Shown one piece after another: positions 28,888 through 37,976 of a DNA stretch of 56,465 bases. The position numbers and the translations under genes are program-made. Origin of the DNA: Acetobacter malorum (GTDB lineage: Bacteria; Pseudomonadota; Alphaproteobacteria; Acetobacterales; Acetobacteraceae); NCBI RefSeq assembly GCF_001580615.1, contig NZ_LHZC01000035.1:1-56465 (forward strand). Reading direction: 5' to 3'. The first letter of the stretch is position 1; every line of letters begins with the position of its first letter. The notes under the pieces were generated by a model that saw nothing but the letters and a program-made list of their open reading frames with translations, did no database searches and was not told the DNA's origin.

Positions 28888-29418
28888 ATGGCGTGCCGTG
28901 TCTCGACACTGATTTCTCCGCTGCTTCTTCTGGGTGGCTGCGTAATGCTGACCGGGTGTTCCGGGTCTGAAGCCGCCCGTGCGTTCGGGCTGGAACGCAG
29001 TATGCCGGATGAATACACCGTCACCACTCGTGCGCCGCTGTCCATGCCGCCCATGGATGCGCTGGCCAAGCCGGTGAGCGGGGCAGACCGCCCGCAGGAT
29101 GAGAGTGAACGCCTGCAGGCTCTGGAAACGCTCTCCCCGGATGTGGCGCTGCACGGCACCAACGGGGACACCAGCGGTGCCCAGTCCATTCTGGTGAATG
29201 AAGCGGCAGACGCCTCTGATGCGCCTGATGAAGGTGAGCTTGGGGCTGCGGGCTCCGGCTTTGTGAGCCAGCTCATGTTCTGGAAAGGTGGCAATGCCGG
29301 GTCCGCTGTTGATGCGGATGCGGAAAACCGCCGCCTGAAAGCCAATGCGGCTCTGGGGAACAAGCCGACAAAAGGCGTGACCCCCACAGTGCATCCCAAA
29401 AAATCCGGCCTGTTCTAA
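28888..29418 (+). CDS. BamF-like lipoprotein (DUF3035)
   Basis: 176-residue predicted lipoprotein. The segment RSMPDEYTVTTRAPLSMPP is the hallmark of the DUF3035 family, which includes BamF, an accessory lipoprotein of the alphaproteobacterial outer-membrane protein assembly machine. Two possible lipobox cysteines lie close together (LLGGC and MLTGC). The start is ATG 28888; the open frame reaches back to 28768 inside lspA but that part is not lipoprotein-like. The remainder is acidic and low in structure. Following lspA fits the usual order. Confidence 0.8.
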   Translation: MACRVSTLISPLLLLGGCVMLTGCSGSEAARAFGLERSMPDEYTVTTRAPLSMPPMDALAKPVSGADRPQDESERLQALETLSPDVALHGTNGDTSGAQSILVNEAADASDAPDEGELGAAGSGFVSQLMFWKGGNAGSAVDADAENRRLKANAALGNKPTKGVTPTVHPKKSGLF

Positions 29419-29433
29419 GGCTAAGGTCTGACC

Positions 29434-31548
29434 ATGTCGGACCCTGTTTCCTCCTCGTCTGAAACAACCGGCACCTTGCCGTTGCGGCCTACGCTGCGAC
29501 GGCTGCCGGAAGTTCTGGTTAACCGCATTGCTGCGGGTGAGGTGATTGAACGCCCTGCGGCGGCCCTGAAAGAACTGGTGGAAAACGCCATTGACGCCGG
29601 GGCAAAGCGGCTGGATGTCAGCCTGCAAAATGGCGGGATCGACCAGATTATTGTGACGGACGACGGGAACGGCATGTTCCCGGATGAACTCACGCTGGCG
29701 GTTGAACGCCATTGCACGTCCAAATTGCAGGACGAATCCCTTGTTCATATTCGCACCCTCGGCTTCCGGGGGGAGGCGCTGCCGTCCATCGGGGCTGCGG
29801 CGCGGCTGAGCATCACCTCCCGCCCGCGTGGCGAGAGTGGCGCCTGGAAAATCCGGGTCGAAGGCGGCAGGATTTTCCCGCCCGAACCCAGTGCAGGCGC
29901 ACCCGGCACGAGTGTGGTGGTGGAAGATCTGTTTTTTGCCACCCCGGCCCGGCGCAAGTTTCTCAAAAGCGCGCGGGTTGAAGGCCGCCATGCGGAAAGC
30001 GTCATCCGCCGTCTGGCGCTGGCGGTGCCGGATACGGCCTTCCGTTTCAGCATGGATGACCGCGTGGTGTTTGACCTGCCCGCGCAGGATATGGCGGCCC
30101 GTGCGGCGGCTCTGCTGGGTGCCAATGAGGCCGATGGCTTCCTGAAAATTCATGGCGAACGAGACGGCATGACGCTTTCCGGCTTTGCCTGCGGGCCGTC
30201 TGTGCATCGCGCGACGGCGGCGGGGCAGTTCATGCTGGTCAATGGCCGCCCGGTGGTGGACCCGGTTTTGAAAACCGCCGTGCGCGTGGCGTATCGGCGG
30301 GTGATTGAGCATGGGCGGCATCCTGTGGTGGCGCTGATGCTCACCATCCCGCCAGACCGCGTGGACGTGAACGTCCACCCCGCCAAAACAGAATTGCGCT
30401 TTGCGGATGAGGCCTCCGTCCGTTCTCTGGTAATCGGCACGCTCGGGCGCGCTCTGGAAGCCGGGGCAGGCAGCGTGGGCGTTCGGCCTTCATTTTCCGC
30501 CGTCAGGCCGGGTCGCATCTGGTATCCGCCCGAAAATACGCCGCAAGAGCCCGCACCGCCCGCGCCGGGCCAGCGGCCTATGCCGTATGCCACGCAGGGA
30601 AGCTTTGCCGAGCCGCGCCTCGGGCTGGGGGATACGCCGTCCGCCCGTATGCTGCCGCCTTTGCCTTCAGGGGATGGAACTGGCTTGTATGGAAATGAGG
30701 CAGGCCTCGGTGCTGAAGGTGGCCCACCGGGTTCAGACGGATCTGGTTCTGGGAGCTTTGGGGGCGGATTAGATGCGCCTGCCTTCTCATCGGATGGGCA
30801 GGCTCAGAGTGGGCAGGGCGGGACTGCCTCCGGTTATATGACAGGCGCTGCCGGAGGGGATGCAGGCAGCATGGCACCGGGGGCATTACCGGAGTCGTAT
30901 GCTGCCGGCACAGTCCCCCCATCCGCCGTTTCAACTCAGCAGGCCGCCGCGCATCCCTTGGGGGCGGCTGTGGCGCAGGTGCTGGATACCTACATTATTG
31001 CAGTGGCAGCGGATGGCAGCCTTGTGCTGGTGGACCAGCATGCCGCGCATGAACGGCTGACGCACGAGCGGCTGCGGGAGCAATTCCTCAGCGGCAGCAT
31101 ACGCGGGCAACGCTTGCTGGTGCCGGATGTGGTGGAACTGCCGCGCGGGCAGGTGGATGTGCTGGTGAGCCGGCAGGAGATGCTGGCCAAACTCGGTATT
31201 GAACTGGAAGCCTTTGGCGGCACCGCCGTGCTGGTGCGCGCTTTGCCGGCCATGCTGAACACCACGGACGCCATTGGCCTGCTGCGGGATCTGGCCGAAG
31301 AGCTGGAAGCGGATGATGCCGGCGCGCCGGATGAAATGCCCTCATTAGACGGGCGACTGGACGCGGTAATTGCCCGCATGGCCTGCCACGGCAGCATTCG
31401 CGCCGGGCGACGCCTGAGCCGGGAAGAAATGGACGCCCTGCTGCGGCAGATGGAAGCCACGCCGCGCGCGGGCACCTGTTCCCACGGGCGGCCCACATGG
31501 CTGAAAATGACAAAAAACGATCTGGAAAAACTGTTCGGGCGGCGGTGA
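29434..31548 (+). CDS. mutL: DNA mismatch repair protein MutL
   Basis: 704 residues. N-terminal GHKL ATPase: ELVENAIDAGA, DDGNGM, and TLGFRGEALPSIGA. A long Gly/Pro/Ser-rich linker spans about 351-510. The C-terminal dimerisation domain contains the endonuclease metal motif DQHA-x2-E-x4-E at D534-E545, plus the late ACHGS and CSHGRP elements. This is therefore the nicking type of MutL, unlike E. coli MutL. It starts 15 bases after the bamF-like stop. mutS is not in the window. Confidence 0.96.
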   Translation: MSDPVSSSSETTGTLPLRPTLRRLPEVLVNRIAAGEVIERPAAALKELVENAIDAGAKRLDVSLQNGGIDQIIVTDDGNGMFPDELTLAVERHCTSKLQDESLVHIRTLGFRGEALPSIGAAARLSITSRPRGESGAWKIRVEGGRIFPPEPSAGAPGTSVVVEDLFFATPARRKFLKSARVEGRHAESVIRRLALAVPDTAFRFSMDDRVVFDLPAQDMAARAAALLGANEADGFLKIHGERDGMTLSGFACGPSVHRATAAGQFMLVNGRPVVDPVLKTAVRVAYRRVIEHGRHPVVALMLTIPPDRVDVNVHPAKTELRFADEASVRSLVIGTLGRALEAGAGSVGVRPSFSAVRPGRIWYPPENTPQEPAPPAPGQRPMPYATQGSFAEPRLGLGDTPSARMLPPLPSGDGTGLYGNEAGLGAEGGPPGSDGSGSGSFGGGLDAPAFSSDGQAQSGQGGTASGYMTGAAGGDAGSMAPGALPESYAAGTVPPSAVSTQQAAAHPLGAAVAQVLDTYIIAVAADGSLVLVDQHAAHERLTHERLREQFLSGSIRGQRLLVPDVVELPRGQVDVLVSRQEMLAKLGIELEAFGGTAVLVRALPAMLNTTDAIGLLRDLAEELEADDAGAPDEMPSLDGRLDAVIARMACHGSIRAGRRLSREEMDALLRQMEATPRAGTCSHGRPTWLKMTKNDLEKLFGRR

Positions 31549-31675
31549 GACTCCGCAGGTTCTCACAGAGTATTGGCGGATGCTCTGCGGAACGTGAACG
31601 GCACTTCTCTGGTTTCTCTTTCTAAAAAAGGGCAGGGTCAGAGTGAAGTGATGCAATCTGGATGGTAAAAACGCC

Positions 31676-33193
31676 GTGCCCCACGCTCTGCTTTCTCTGA
31701 TAACTTATATCCCCCTGGCTGGCGCGCTGGTGGCCTGGCTTTTTTGTCGGGGAGGGGAGGCGCAGGACCTTCTGGCCCGGCGGATCGGGCTGGGGACCAG
31801 TTTGGCCGTTCTGGCGCTGAGCGTGGCACTTTGGTTGGGCTTTAACCCCGCAACACCGGGCCTGCAGTTTGAAACCCGGCTTGGCTGGGTCTCGGATGCC
31901 GGAATTTCCTATCATACCGGGGTGGATGGCATCTCGCTGGTGTTTATCCTGCTCACGGCGTTTCTCACACCGCTTGCCATGGCGGCAGGGGCACGCAGCA
32001 TTCGCACGCAGGCGCGGGAGTTTGTAGCCGCCATGCTGCTGCTGGAAACGGCGCTTTTCGGCCTGTTTTCCGCACAGGACCTGCTGCTGTTCTATGTGTT
32101 TTATGAAGCAACGCTGATCCCGGCGAGTTTGATGATCGGCATCTGGGGCGGCCCCAAACGGGCATGGGCCTCGTTGCAGTTCTTCCTGTTCACGTTCGGC
32201 GGCTCACTGTTCATGCTCATCGCTCTGATCGTGATGTGGCAGCAGGCGGGCACCACGGATATTCCGGCACTGATGCAGGCAGGCTTCTCCCATTCCCTGC
32301 AAGGCTGGTTACTTCTGGCTTTCCTGCTGGCCTTTGGCGTGAAGTTGCCGCTGTTCCCGCTGCATGCCTGGCTGCCGGATGCGTATTCCGAAGCACCGGC
32401 TCCGGCATCGGCCATGCTCTCCGGCGTGCTGTCCAAAACGGGGGCGTATGGGCTACTGCGGTTTGGGGTGTTGATGTTCCCCGATGCCGCCCATCTGTTC
32501 GCACCCTATGTGCTGGCGCTGGGCGTGGTCGCGATTCTCTATGCCGCTTTTGTCGCCTTTGCGCAGACGGATATGAAGCGGGTGATTGCTTATTCCTCCT
32601 TCTCCCACATGGGCATGATTGCCGTGGGGCTGTTCACGCTGACGGCCGAAGGCATTGATGGCGCTATCTTCCAGATGCTCTCGCATGGCGTGGTGATTGC
32701 GGCACTGTTCTTCTGTGTCTCAGCGGTCGCCCTGCGGTCTGACACACAGCAGATTTCCGCTCTGGGTGGCGTGGCGCGGCAAATGCCGGTGCTGGCTCTG
32801 CTCACCATGCTGTTCACCATGGCCAATATTGGGCTGCCGGGCACCGGCTCCTTTGTGGGCGAGGTGCTGGTGCTGATGGGGGCGATTCATGTCTCGTTCT
32901 GGGTGGCGCTGCTGGCCGGGGGTACCATGATTATGGGGGCGGTCTACATGCTTTCCCTATATCGCCGGGTGCTATTTGGCGGCCTGCAGGGCACCGTGCA
33001 TCTGCTGCGTGACCTGAGTATGGGGGAAATTGCGGTGCTGGCTCCGCTGGCGCTTGTCACACTGTGGATGGGGATTCACCCCGGCAGCTTCACCCGCCTG
33101 TTTGACCCGGTGGTGATGCAGGCCATGCATCATGGCGCATCAACGGCAGCGGCTTCTCTACCGGATGCCACGGTGCATCTGGCGGCTCGCTGA
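31676..33193 (+). CDS. nuoM: NADH-quinone oxidoreductase subunit M, isolated copy
   Basis: 505 residues, about 14 transmembrane helices, antiporter-like proton-channel subunit of respiratory complex I. The key residues are all present: E144 (TM5), K223 (GVKLPLFPLH), K254 (LSKTGAYGLL) and E396 (GSFVGEVLVL), corresponding to E144, K234, K265 and E407 of the E. coli protein. Starts at GTG 31676 with no strong Shine-Dalgarno sequence, 127 bases after mutL. No other nuo gene lies on either side, so it is either a displaced complex I gene or part of another membrane complex. Confidence 0.88.
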   Translation: MPHALLSLITYIPLAGALVAWLFCRGGEAQDLLARRIGLGTSLAVLALSVALWLGFNPATPGLQFETRLGWVSDAGISYHTGVDGISLVFILLTAFLTPLAMAAGARSIRTQAREFVAAMLLLETALFGLFSAQDLLLFYVFYEATLIPASLMIGIWGGPKRAWASLQFFLFTFGGSLFMLIALIVMWQQAGTTDIPALMQAGFSHSLQGWLLLAFLLAFGVKLPLFPLHAWLPDAYSEAPAPASAMLSGVLSKTGAYGLLRFGVLMFPDAAHLFAPYVLALGVVAILYAAFVAFAQTDMKRVIAYSSFSHMGMIAVGLFTLTAEGIDGAIFQMLSHGVVIAALFFCVSAVALRSDTQQISALGGVARQMPVLALLTMLFTMANIGLPGTGSFVGEVLVLMGAIHVSFWVALLAGGTMIMGAVYMLSLYRRVLFGGLQGTVHLLRDLSMGEIAVLAPLALVTLWMGIHPGSFTRLFDPVVMQAMHHGASTAAASLPDATVHLAAR

Positions 33194-33195
33194 GG

Positions 33196-33219
33196 GGGCG
33201 TTCATCCGCCGTTTTTGAA
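33196..33219 (+). terminator. weak terminator after nuoM
   Basis: Short GC stem (GGCG with CGCC around TTCATC) followed by GTTTTTG, immediately after the nuoM stop and before the convergent exporter gene. Stem is only 4 bp. Confidence 0.35.
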
Positions 33220-33306
33220 CCGAAAAATTGAGTGGTAGCCGGTTTTAGCAGCAGTTCCGCAGAGCTCTGAATTGACGCCATTTAAACAATGAAAAACCAA
33301 TCCGCC

Positions 33307-34209
33307 TTATTGCGGTAACTCAGGCTGTTCGTTGAGCGGCCTTTTTCTGCCCGGCGTCAGCACGGTACCCGCAGAGGCCAGCACGATGCACAGAATGCCG
33401 CCCATTCGCAGAAGGGATAGGGTTTCGTGCAGCAAGAGAATCCCGGCACAGGCCGCACAGACGGGTTCCAGACTATACAACACGCCCAGATCCCGCGCGG
33501 AGAGGCGGTGCATGGCCTGCATTTCCAGCGCGTAAGGCAGCGCGGAGGAGCTAAGCGCTACCAGCACCGCCATGCCCAGCAGGAGCGGGTGGTGCAGGCC
33601 GATCAGGAACGCCGGGGTGAAGCAGGGGAGAAAGAGGATCATTGCGCTGGAGAGCAGGCCCAGCGCGCAAGCATGGCCGGGAGAAAGCTTGCCGGTCATG
33701 CGTTTGCCAAAAACGATGTAGAGCGCCCAGCAGATAGCCGCCCCCACGGCATACACAACGCCCACCATGTCCGGCAGGGCGGCTGTGTCCGGCTTCAGCA
33801 GCAGGCACAGGCCCAGCACTGTGAGGATAATCCAGCCGATGTCAGCCAGCCTGCGGGAACCTATAAAGGCCAGAAACAGCGGGCCGGTAAATTCAATAGC
33901 GACGGTCATGCCCAGTGGAATGCGTTCCAGTGCCAGGTAGAAGCACAGGTTCATCCCGGCAATGGCAATGCCGTAAGGCAGAACAAGCCGGAGCGTGCGG
34001 CGTGAGATGGCGTGCCAACTGCGGAAAAACACAACCAGAGCAATGGCCGCAAAGGCCGTGCGCAGGCCCACCATGCCCCCGGCCCCAAAAAGCGGGAACA
34101 GCGATTTAGCCAGTGATGAGCCAAACTGGAGGCAGATCATGCTGCCCACCAGTTGCGTCAGAGCCAGCAGGCGTTCCTTGACGGGGCTGTTGGCAAAAGA
34201 GGCGGGCAT
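33307..34209 (-). CDS. RhtA-like EamA/DMT-family exporter
   Basis: 300 residues with about ten transmembrane helices in two EamA repeats. Length and segments such as LERIPLGMTVAIEFTGPL, ICWALYIVFGKR and SALPYALEMQAMHRLS resemble RhtA, the inner-membrane exporter of threonine and homoserine. The substrate is inferred from similarity. It starts 33 bases after parE on the same strand. Confidence 0.82.
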   Translation of the reverse strand: MPASFANSPVKERLLALTQLVGSMICLQFGSSLAKSLFPLFGAGGMVGLRTAFAAIALVVFFRSWHAISRRTLRLVLPYGIAIAGMNLCFYLALERIPLGMTVAIEFTGPLFLAFIGSRRLADIGWIILTVLGLCLLLKPDTAALPDMVGVVYAVGAAICWALYIVFGKRMTGKLSPGHACALGLLSSAMILFLPCFTPAFLIGLHHPLLLGMAVLVALSSSALPYALEMQAMHRLSARDLGVLYSLEPVCAACAGILLLHETLSLLRMGGILCIVLASAGTVLTPGRKRPLNEQPELPQ

Positions 34210-34242
34210 ACTCAGACCAGTCCAGATGCCCGGAGGGCTGGA

Positions 34243-36267
34243 TCATACATCCAGCAGTTCACCCACAGACTGAGCATGTTCCTGAATGAAGGCAAAGCGA
34301 AGCTCGGGCTTGCGGCCCATCAGGCTTTCCACCCGCTCCCGCGTCGCCAGCCGGTCTTCCGGCGGAGCCACCACGCGCAGCAGCGTGCGGCGCTTGGGGT
34401 CCATGGTGGTTTCTTTCAGGTCAGCCGGGGGCATTTCCCCCAGACCTTTAAAGCGGGAGATATCAATCTTGCCCCGCGACTTGAAGGCGGTTTTCAATTT
34501 GCGCTCACGGTCGGCATCATCCATCGCATAGACGGAGTGTGCGCCCTGCGTCAGCCGGTACAGCGGCGGCTGGGCAAGGTAGAGGTGCCCGTTGCGGATC
34601 AGATCCGGCAGTTCCCGGTAGAAGAACGTCATGAGCAGTGAGGCAATATGCGCGCCGTCCACGTCAGCATCGGTCATGATGATGACGCGCCCGTAGCGCA
34701 GCTTGCTCAGCTCAAACCGATCCCCCGAACCGCAGCCGAGGGCTTCAATCAGATCCCGCAGTTCCTGATTGGCGCGGAGTTTTTCCGTGGTGGCGCTGGC
34801 GACGTTCAGAATTTTCCCGCGCAACGGAAGAACAGCCTGCGTTTCCCGGTTACGGGCCTGCTTGGCGGAGCCACCGGCGGAGTCACCCTCCACCAGAAAA
34901 ATTTCCGTTTCTTCGGCGCGTTCACGGGTGCAGTCGGTCAGCTTGCCCGGCAGGCGCAGGCGGCGCGTGGCACTTTTGCGCGGCGTGTCTTTCTGTTCGC
35001 GTCGACGCAGACGTTCTTCAGCCCGCTCAATCACAAACCCCAGCAGCGCATCGGCCTGCGGCGGGTTCTGGGCCAGCCAGTGGTCAAACCGGTCACGCAG
35101 GCCGGTTTCCACCAGCTTACTGGCTTCGGAAGAGGTCAGCTTTTCCTTGGTCTGGCCCTGAAACTGCGGGTCCCGGATAAAGACGGACAGCTTGGCCGCA
35201 ATCATGCCCAGCACGTCTTCCGCCGTGATGGAGGCTGCTTTCTTGTTGGACCGCTGGTCCCCCCACGCGCGCAGGCCTTTGACCAGCGCGTTGCGGAAGC
35301 CCGTCTCATGTGTGCCGCCCTGCGGGGTGGGGATGGTATTACAGTAGGAGGCCAGGGCAGCCGTGCCGCTTTCCAGAAAGGCGACGGCCCATTCCACGCG
35401 CCCGTTATCCGTGCCATCGGCCGCAGGCGGCAGGTTGGCATCACCCGCCCAGAGCGGGGTGAGCAGCGGCGCAGAGGCGCCGAGTTCATCCGTCAGGCTG
35501 TCGGCCAGACCGCCGGGGAAGTGCAGCGTGGCTTCCGTCGGGGTGTCATCGCCTGTTTTGATAAGAGACGGATCACAGGACCAGCGAATGGTCACGCCCC
35601 GGAACAGGAAGGCCTTGGACCGGCACAGCTTGTAGAGTCGGGACGGCACAAAAACGTGCGAGCCGAAAATGAGCGTATCCGGCTGGAAGGTAATCTGGGT
35701 GCCGCGCCGGTTTTGCGTCGGCCCAACCTTTTCCAGCGCCGTAACAGGTTTGCCGCGCTCATAGGCCTGCCGCCAGATGGCGCGGTCCCGGGCAATTTCC
35801 ACATCCATGCGGGAGGAGAGGGCGTTCACAACGGAAGACCCGACTCCGTGCAGACCGCCGGAGGTGGCATAGGCCTTGCCGGAGAATTTACCACCGGCAT
35901 GCAAGGTGGTGAGAATGACTTCCAGCGCGGAGCGGTCAGGGAAGCGCGGATGCGCATCCACGGGAATACCGCGCCCGTTATCCCGAATAGTCAGACGATT
36001 TTCCGGGTCCAGCCGCACATCAATGGCCGAGGCATGGCCTGCCACGGCTTCATCCATCGCGTTGTCCAGAACCTCGGCGGCGAGGTGATGCAGGGCCGCT
36101 TCATCCGTGCCGCCGATATACATACCGGGGCGGCGGCGGACAGGCTCGAGCCCTTCCAGAACCTCAATGGCGCTGGCGTCATAGGCCTGGGGGCTGGTCT
36201 CAGCTTTGGTCGCAGGTTTCCCCGCAGGTTTGCGGGAAGGCGGGGGCGCAGAAAACAGGTCGCTCAT
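34243..36267 (-). CDS. parE: DNA topoisomerase IV subunit B
   Basis: 674 residues, ATPase subunit of the chromosome-decatenating type II topoisomerase. GHKL domain (EVLDNAMDEAVAG; DNGRGIP; GGLHGVGSSVVNALS), transducer, TOPRIM with EGDSAGG and DADVDGAHI, and a short C-terminus, which with the length fits ParE rather than GyrB (GyrB is usually about 800). parC is not in the window. The N-terminal 28 residues are a Pro/Lys/Ala-rich extension. Confidence 0.93.
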   Translation of the reverse strand: MSDLFSAPPPSRKPAGKPATKAETSPQAYDASAIEVLEGLEPVRRRPGMYIGGTDEAALHHLAAEVLDNAMDEAVAGHASAIDVRLDPENRLTIRDNGRGIPVDAHPRFPDRSALEVILTTLHAGGKFSGKAYATSGGLHGVGSSVVNALSSRMDVEIARDRAIWRQAYERGKPVTALEKVGPTQNRRGTQITFQPDTLIFGSHVFVPSRLYKLCRSKAFLFRGVTIRWSCDPSLIKTGDDTPTEATLHFPGGLADSLTDELGASAPLLTPLWAGDANLPPAADGTDNGRVEWAVAFLESGTAALASYCNTIPTPQGGTHETGFRNALVKGLRAWGDQRSNKKAASITAEDVLGMIAAKLSVFIRDPQFQGQTKEKLTSSEASKLVETGLRDRFDHWLAQNPPQADALLGFVIERAEERLRRREQKDTPRKSATRRLRLPGKLTDCTRERAEETEIFLVEGDSAGGSAKQARNRETQAVLPLRGKILNVASATTEKLRANQELRDLIEALGCGSGDRFELSKLRYGRVIIMTDADVDGAHIASLLMTFFYRELPDLIRNGHLYLAQPPLYRLTQGAHSVYAMDDADRERKLKTAFKSRGKIDISRFKGLGEMPPADLKETTMDPKRRTLLRVVAPPEDRLATRERVESLMGRKPELRFAFIQEHAQSVGELLDV

Positions 36268-36322
36268 GGATATGGTCTGTCCCGCTTTGTCGCTGATTCG
36301 TCAAGCAGGCCTGTTCTTGAAG

Positions 36323-36365
36323 GGTGACGGAGGGGTGCGCCTGAAACGCAAAACCCTCCGTCGCC
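36323..36365. terminator. hairpin between the secreted-protein gene and parE
   Basis: About 12-bp stem (GGTGACGGAGGG at 36323-36334 with CCCTCCGTCGCC at 36354-36365, one wobble) and a 19-base loop that contains a smaller GCG/CGC pair. It lies just after the minus-strand gene ending at 36378 and upstream of parE. No T run. Confidence 0.45.
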
Positions 36366-36377
36366 AGACAGGTCGCT

Positions 36378-36917
36378 TTAGGCGCGACGTGTGGTTTTTG
36401 CTTTGGCTTTTGTTGCGCGGCGTGCCGGGCGGGCCGAATGGGAGGAGGCGGGCGCTGCGCAGGTTTCAAAAGAGGCCGGCTGGGTGACGTCCTTGGCTTC
36501 CGTGTAGTTAGCCAGATCTTCAGAGCTTTCCAGCGCGTTCACTTCATCAAACATGGCAATGCGCTGCATGCAGAAGATGGTGCCGGACTGAAGACCTTTT
36601 TCGGACTGAATGTTTGCCAGCTGTGTGATGTAATCATCATGCTCACGCTGGGCGCTGCTGCCGTAGGTGCTGCGGAAATAGGTGTTGAGCTTCTGCTCTT
36701 CATTCAGCAGCGTGGAGCGGAACTTGCCGACAAACGCATTGTAACGGTCCTGCGCATTGCAGGACAGAGCCGTGACCATCAGCTCGCTTTTCAGAGCCTG
36801 AATATCAAACGCTTCATGCGCCGGGGAGTGGCCGCACGGGGTGGCAGCCAGTGTAACGGTGCTGTGCAGCACACCAAAAGCAACGGCACCAGCGGCAAGA
36901 AAACGGGAAAAAGACAT
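36378..36917 (-). CDS. secreted protein with four cysteines and basic tail
   Basis: 179 residues, function unknown. The start is ATG 36917 behind a strong GGAGGA site; a longer in-frame start at 36959 is unnecessary. Signal peptide ends near LAATPC. The mature part has Cys28, Cys53, Cys116 and Cys153, compatible with two periplasmic disulfides, and is mostly helical. The last ~18 residues are strongly basic (ARRATKAKAKTTRRA). A divergent lipoprotein across the intergenic region ends in a very similar tail. Confidence 0.72.
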   Translation of the reverse strand: MSFSRFLAAGAVAFGVLHSTVTLAATPCGHSPAHEAFDIQALKSELMVTALSCNAQDRYNAFVGKFRSTLLNEEQKLNTYFRSTYGSSAQREHDDYITQLANIQSEKGLQSGTIFCMQRIAMFDEVNALESSEDLANYTEAKDVTQPASFETCAAPASSHSARPARRATKAKAKTTRRA

Positions 36918-37367
36918 GCGGGTCCTCCGATACAAGCTGGAGCGGGCGTGCCTCTTCACAACAAGGTCTCCCCGGCAGGCTCAGCGTATGAAACGGTTTT
37001 CGACAAGGTTTGATGAACGAAATAGCGTATTCAGCAGAGAAAGATAGAAGTATTTTTTCATACCGCGTCTCAGCATTACAGCACGCCGGAAGTCTCATCA
37101 CATTCAGTCAGGCCGGAACACAGGGATGACACAGTCTGGTCTTCCAACCCTTAATTTCGGGCAAAATGATGTCGCTTTTTCAAAAGCGAGGCAGCAGTGC
37201 GGGGCGATGCTCTTTATCCCCCTTTCTTCCTTCCTCAGTATGTTCTAAACGCAAAGACGAATCATGCGGCACAAGTGGGATGTGGGCATAAGTTTGCCCG
37301 ATTTACCCGCAATAGAGTGCGCAGAAGGTTCATGTGTACTTAATAAATAGTGAAGCGGAGCTGTCGA
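36918..37367. other. 450-bp divergent intergenic region
   Basis: No gene found. It must contain two divergent promoters. A perfect palindrome, TCGCTTTT-TC-AAAAGCGA, lies at 37172-37189. A TTAATAAAT stretch at 37340-37348 lies just before the lipoprotein gene. The part 37010-37080 is relatively AT-rich. No RNA fold beyond the palindrome stood out. Confidence 0.5.
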
Positions 37368-37913
37368 GTGCGCTTGCGAGGAATTGCCGTTTTGGCGCTA
37401 ACTGGTGGTATGCTTGCCGGCTGTGCGACTACAGGTGGGCCAGTTAACTCCGGGTCTCCCAACCCGTTTGGGTATATGAAGAAATCTGCGGTCTGCCAGA
37501 CCACGCCGCTGAAAAAGGCCGCTGATGGCAGCCTGAGCACCACCATGACGGTGCGTTCGGACGATGGCCTGTGTGACCTCAAGGTGTCTCAGGACAACGG
37601 GAAGGCCTATGCCTCCTTCGGTGTTTCTCCGGCTCCGGAACATGGTAAGGCGTTCCTGTACAGCCTGGATAACGACACCCACGTGACCTACACCCCGACC
37701 ATGGCTTATGCCGGTCAGGATACGTTCACGGCCATTCTGGTCCCCGGTCCGGGTGAAAAACGCACCCGCCTGACGGTGACGGCGCAGGTTGACGCCACGG
37801 GCGTTGTTCTGCCCCGTCCTGCTGCTCCGGTGGAAACCAAAGCTGCGGAAACAAAAACGACCGCTAAAAAGGCCACCACGACCCGTCGTCGTGTGGTGAG
37901 CCACAAGAAATAA
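37368..37913 (+). CDS. lipoprotein with Ig-like fold and basic tail
   Basis: 181-residue predicted lipoprotein. The start is GTG 37368 with GGAG seven bases upstream; the in-frame GTG at 37350 lacks this. Lipobox LAGC (Cys19). The middle part (about residues 40-145) is beta-rich, with a segment typical of bacterial Ig-like/cadherin-like domains (VTYTPTMAYAGQDTFTAILV). The last 25 residues are basic and Thr/Ala-rich (KATTTRRRVVSHKK). Such tails could bind peptidoglycan, lipopolysaccharide or nucleic acid; none is demonstrated. Two terminators follow. Confidence 0.75.
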   Translation: MRLRGIAVLALTGGMLAGCATTGGPVNSGSPNPFGYMKKSAVCQTTPLKKAADGSLSTTMTVRSDDGLCDLKVSQDNGKAYASFGVSPAPEHGKAFLYSLDNDTHVTYTPTMAYAGQDTFTAILVPGPGEKRTRLTVTAQVDATGVVLPRPAAPVETKAAETKTTAKKATTTRRRVVSHKK

Positions 37914-37928
37914 GTCTCTTATGGGCGC

Positions 37929-37965
37929 AGCGCCTCCCGGTTTATGGGGGGCGCTGTTCTTTTTG
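37929..37965 (+). terminator. Rho-independent terminator after the lipoprotein
   Basis: Stem AGCGCCTCCC (37929-37938) with GGGGGGCGCT (37946-37955), one wobble pair, then GTTCTTTTTG. Confidence 0.8.
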
Positions 37966-37976
37966 AGACGCTTTTC

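Noticed and set aside
28708..30378. 556-codon open frame antisense to lspA, bamF-like and mutL
   Set aside because: It lies wholly opposite well-recognised genes, its translation is His/Arg/Gly-rich without domain features, and such frames are common in high-GC DNA.
34648..36327. 559-codon open frame antisense to parE
   Set aside because: Shadow frame of a certain gene with Arg/Gly/His-rich composition.
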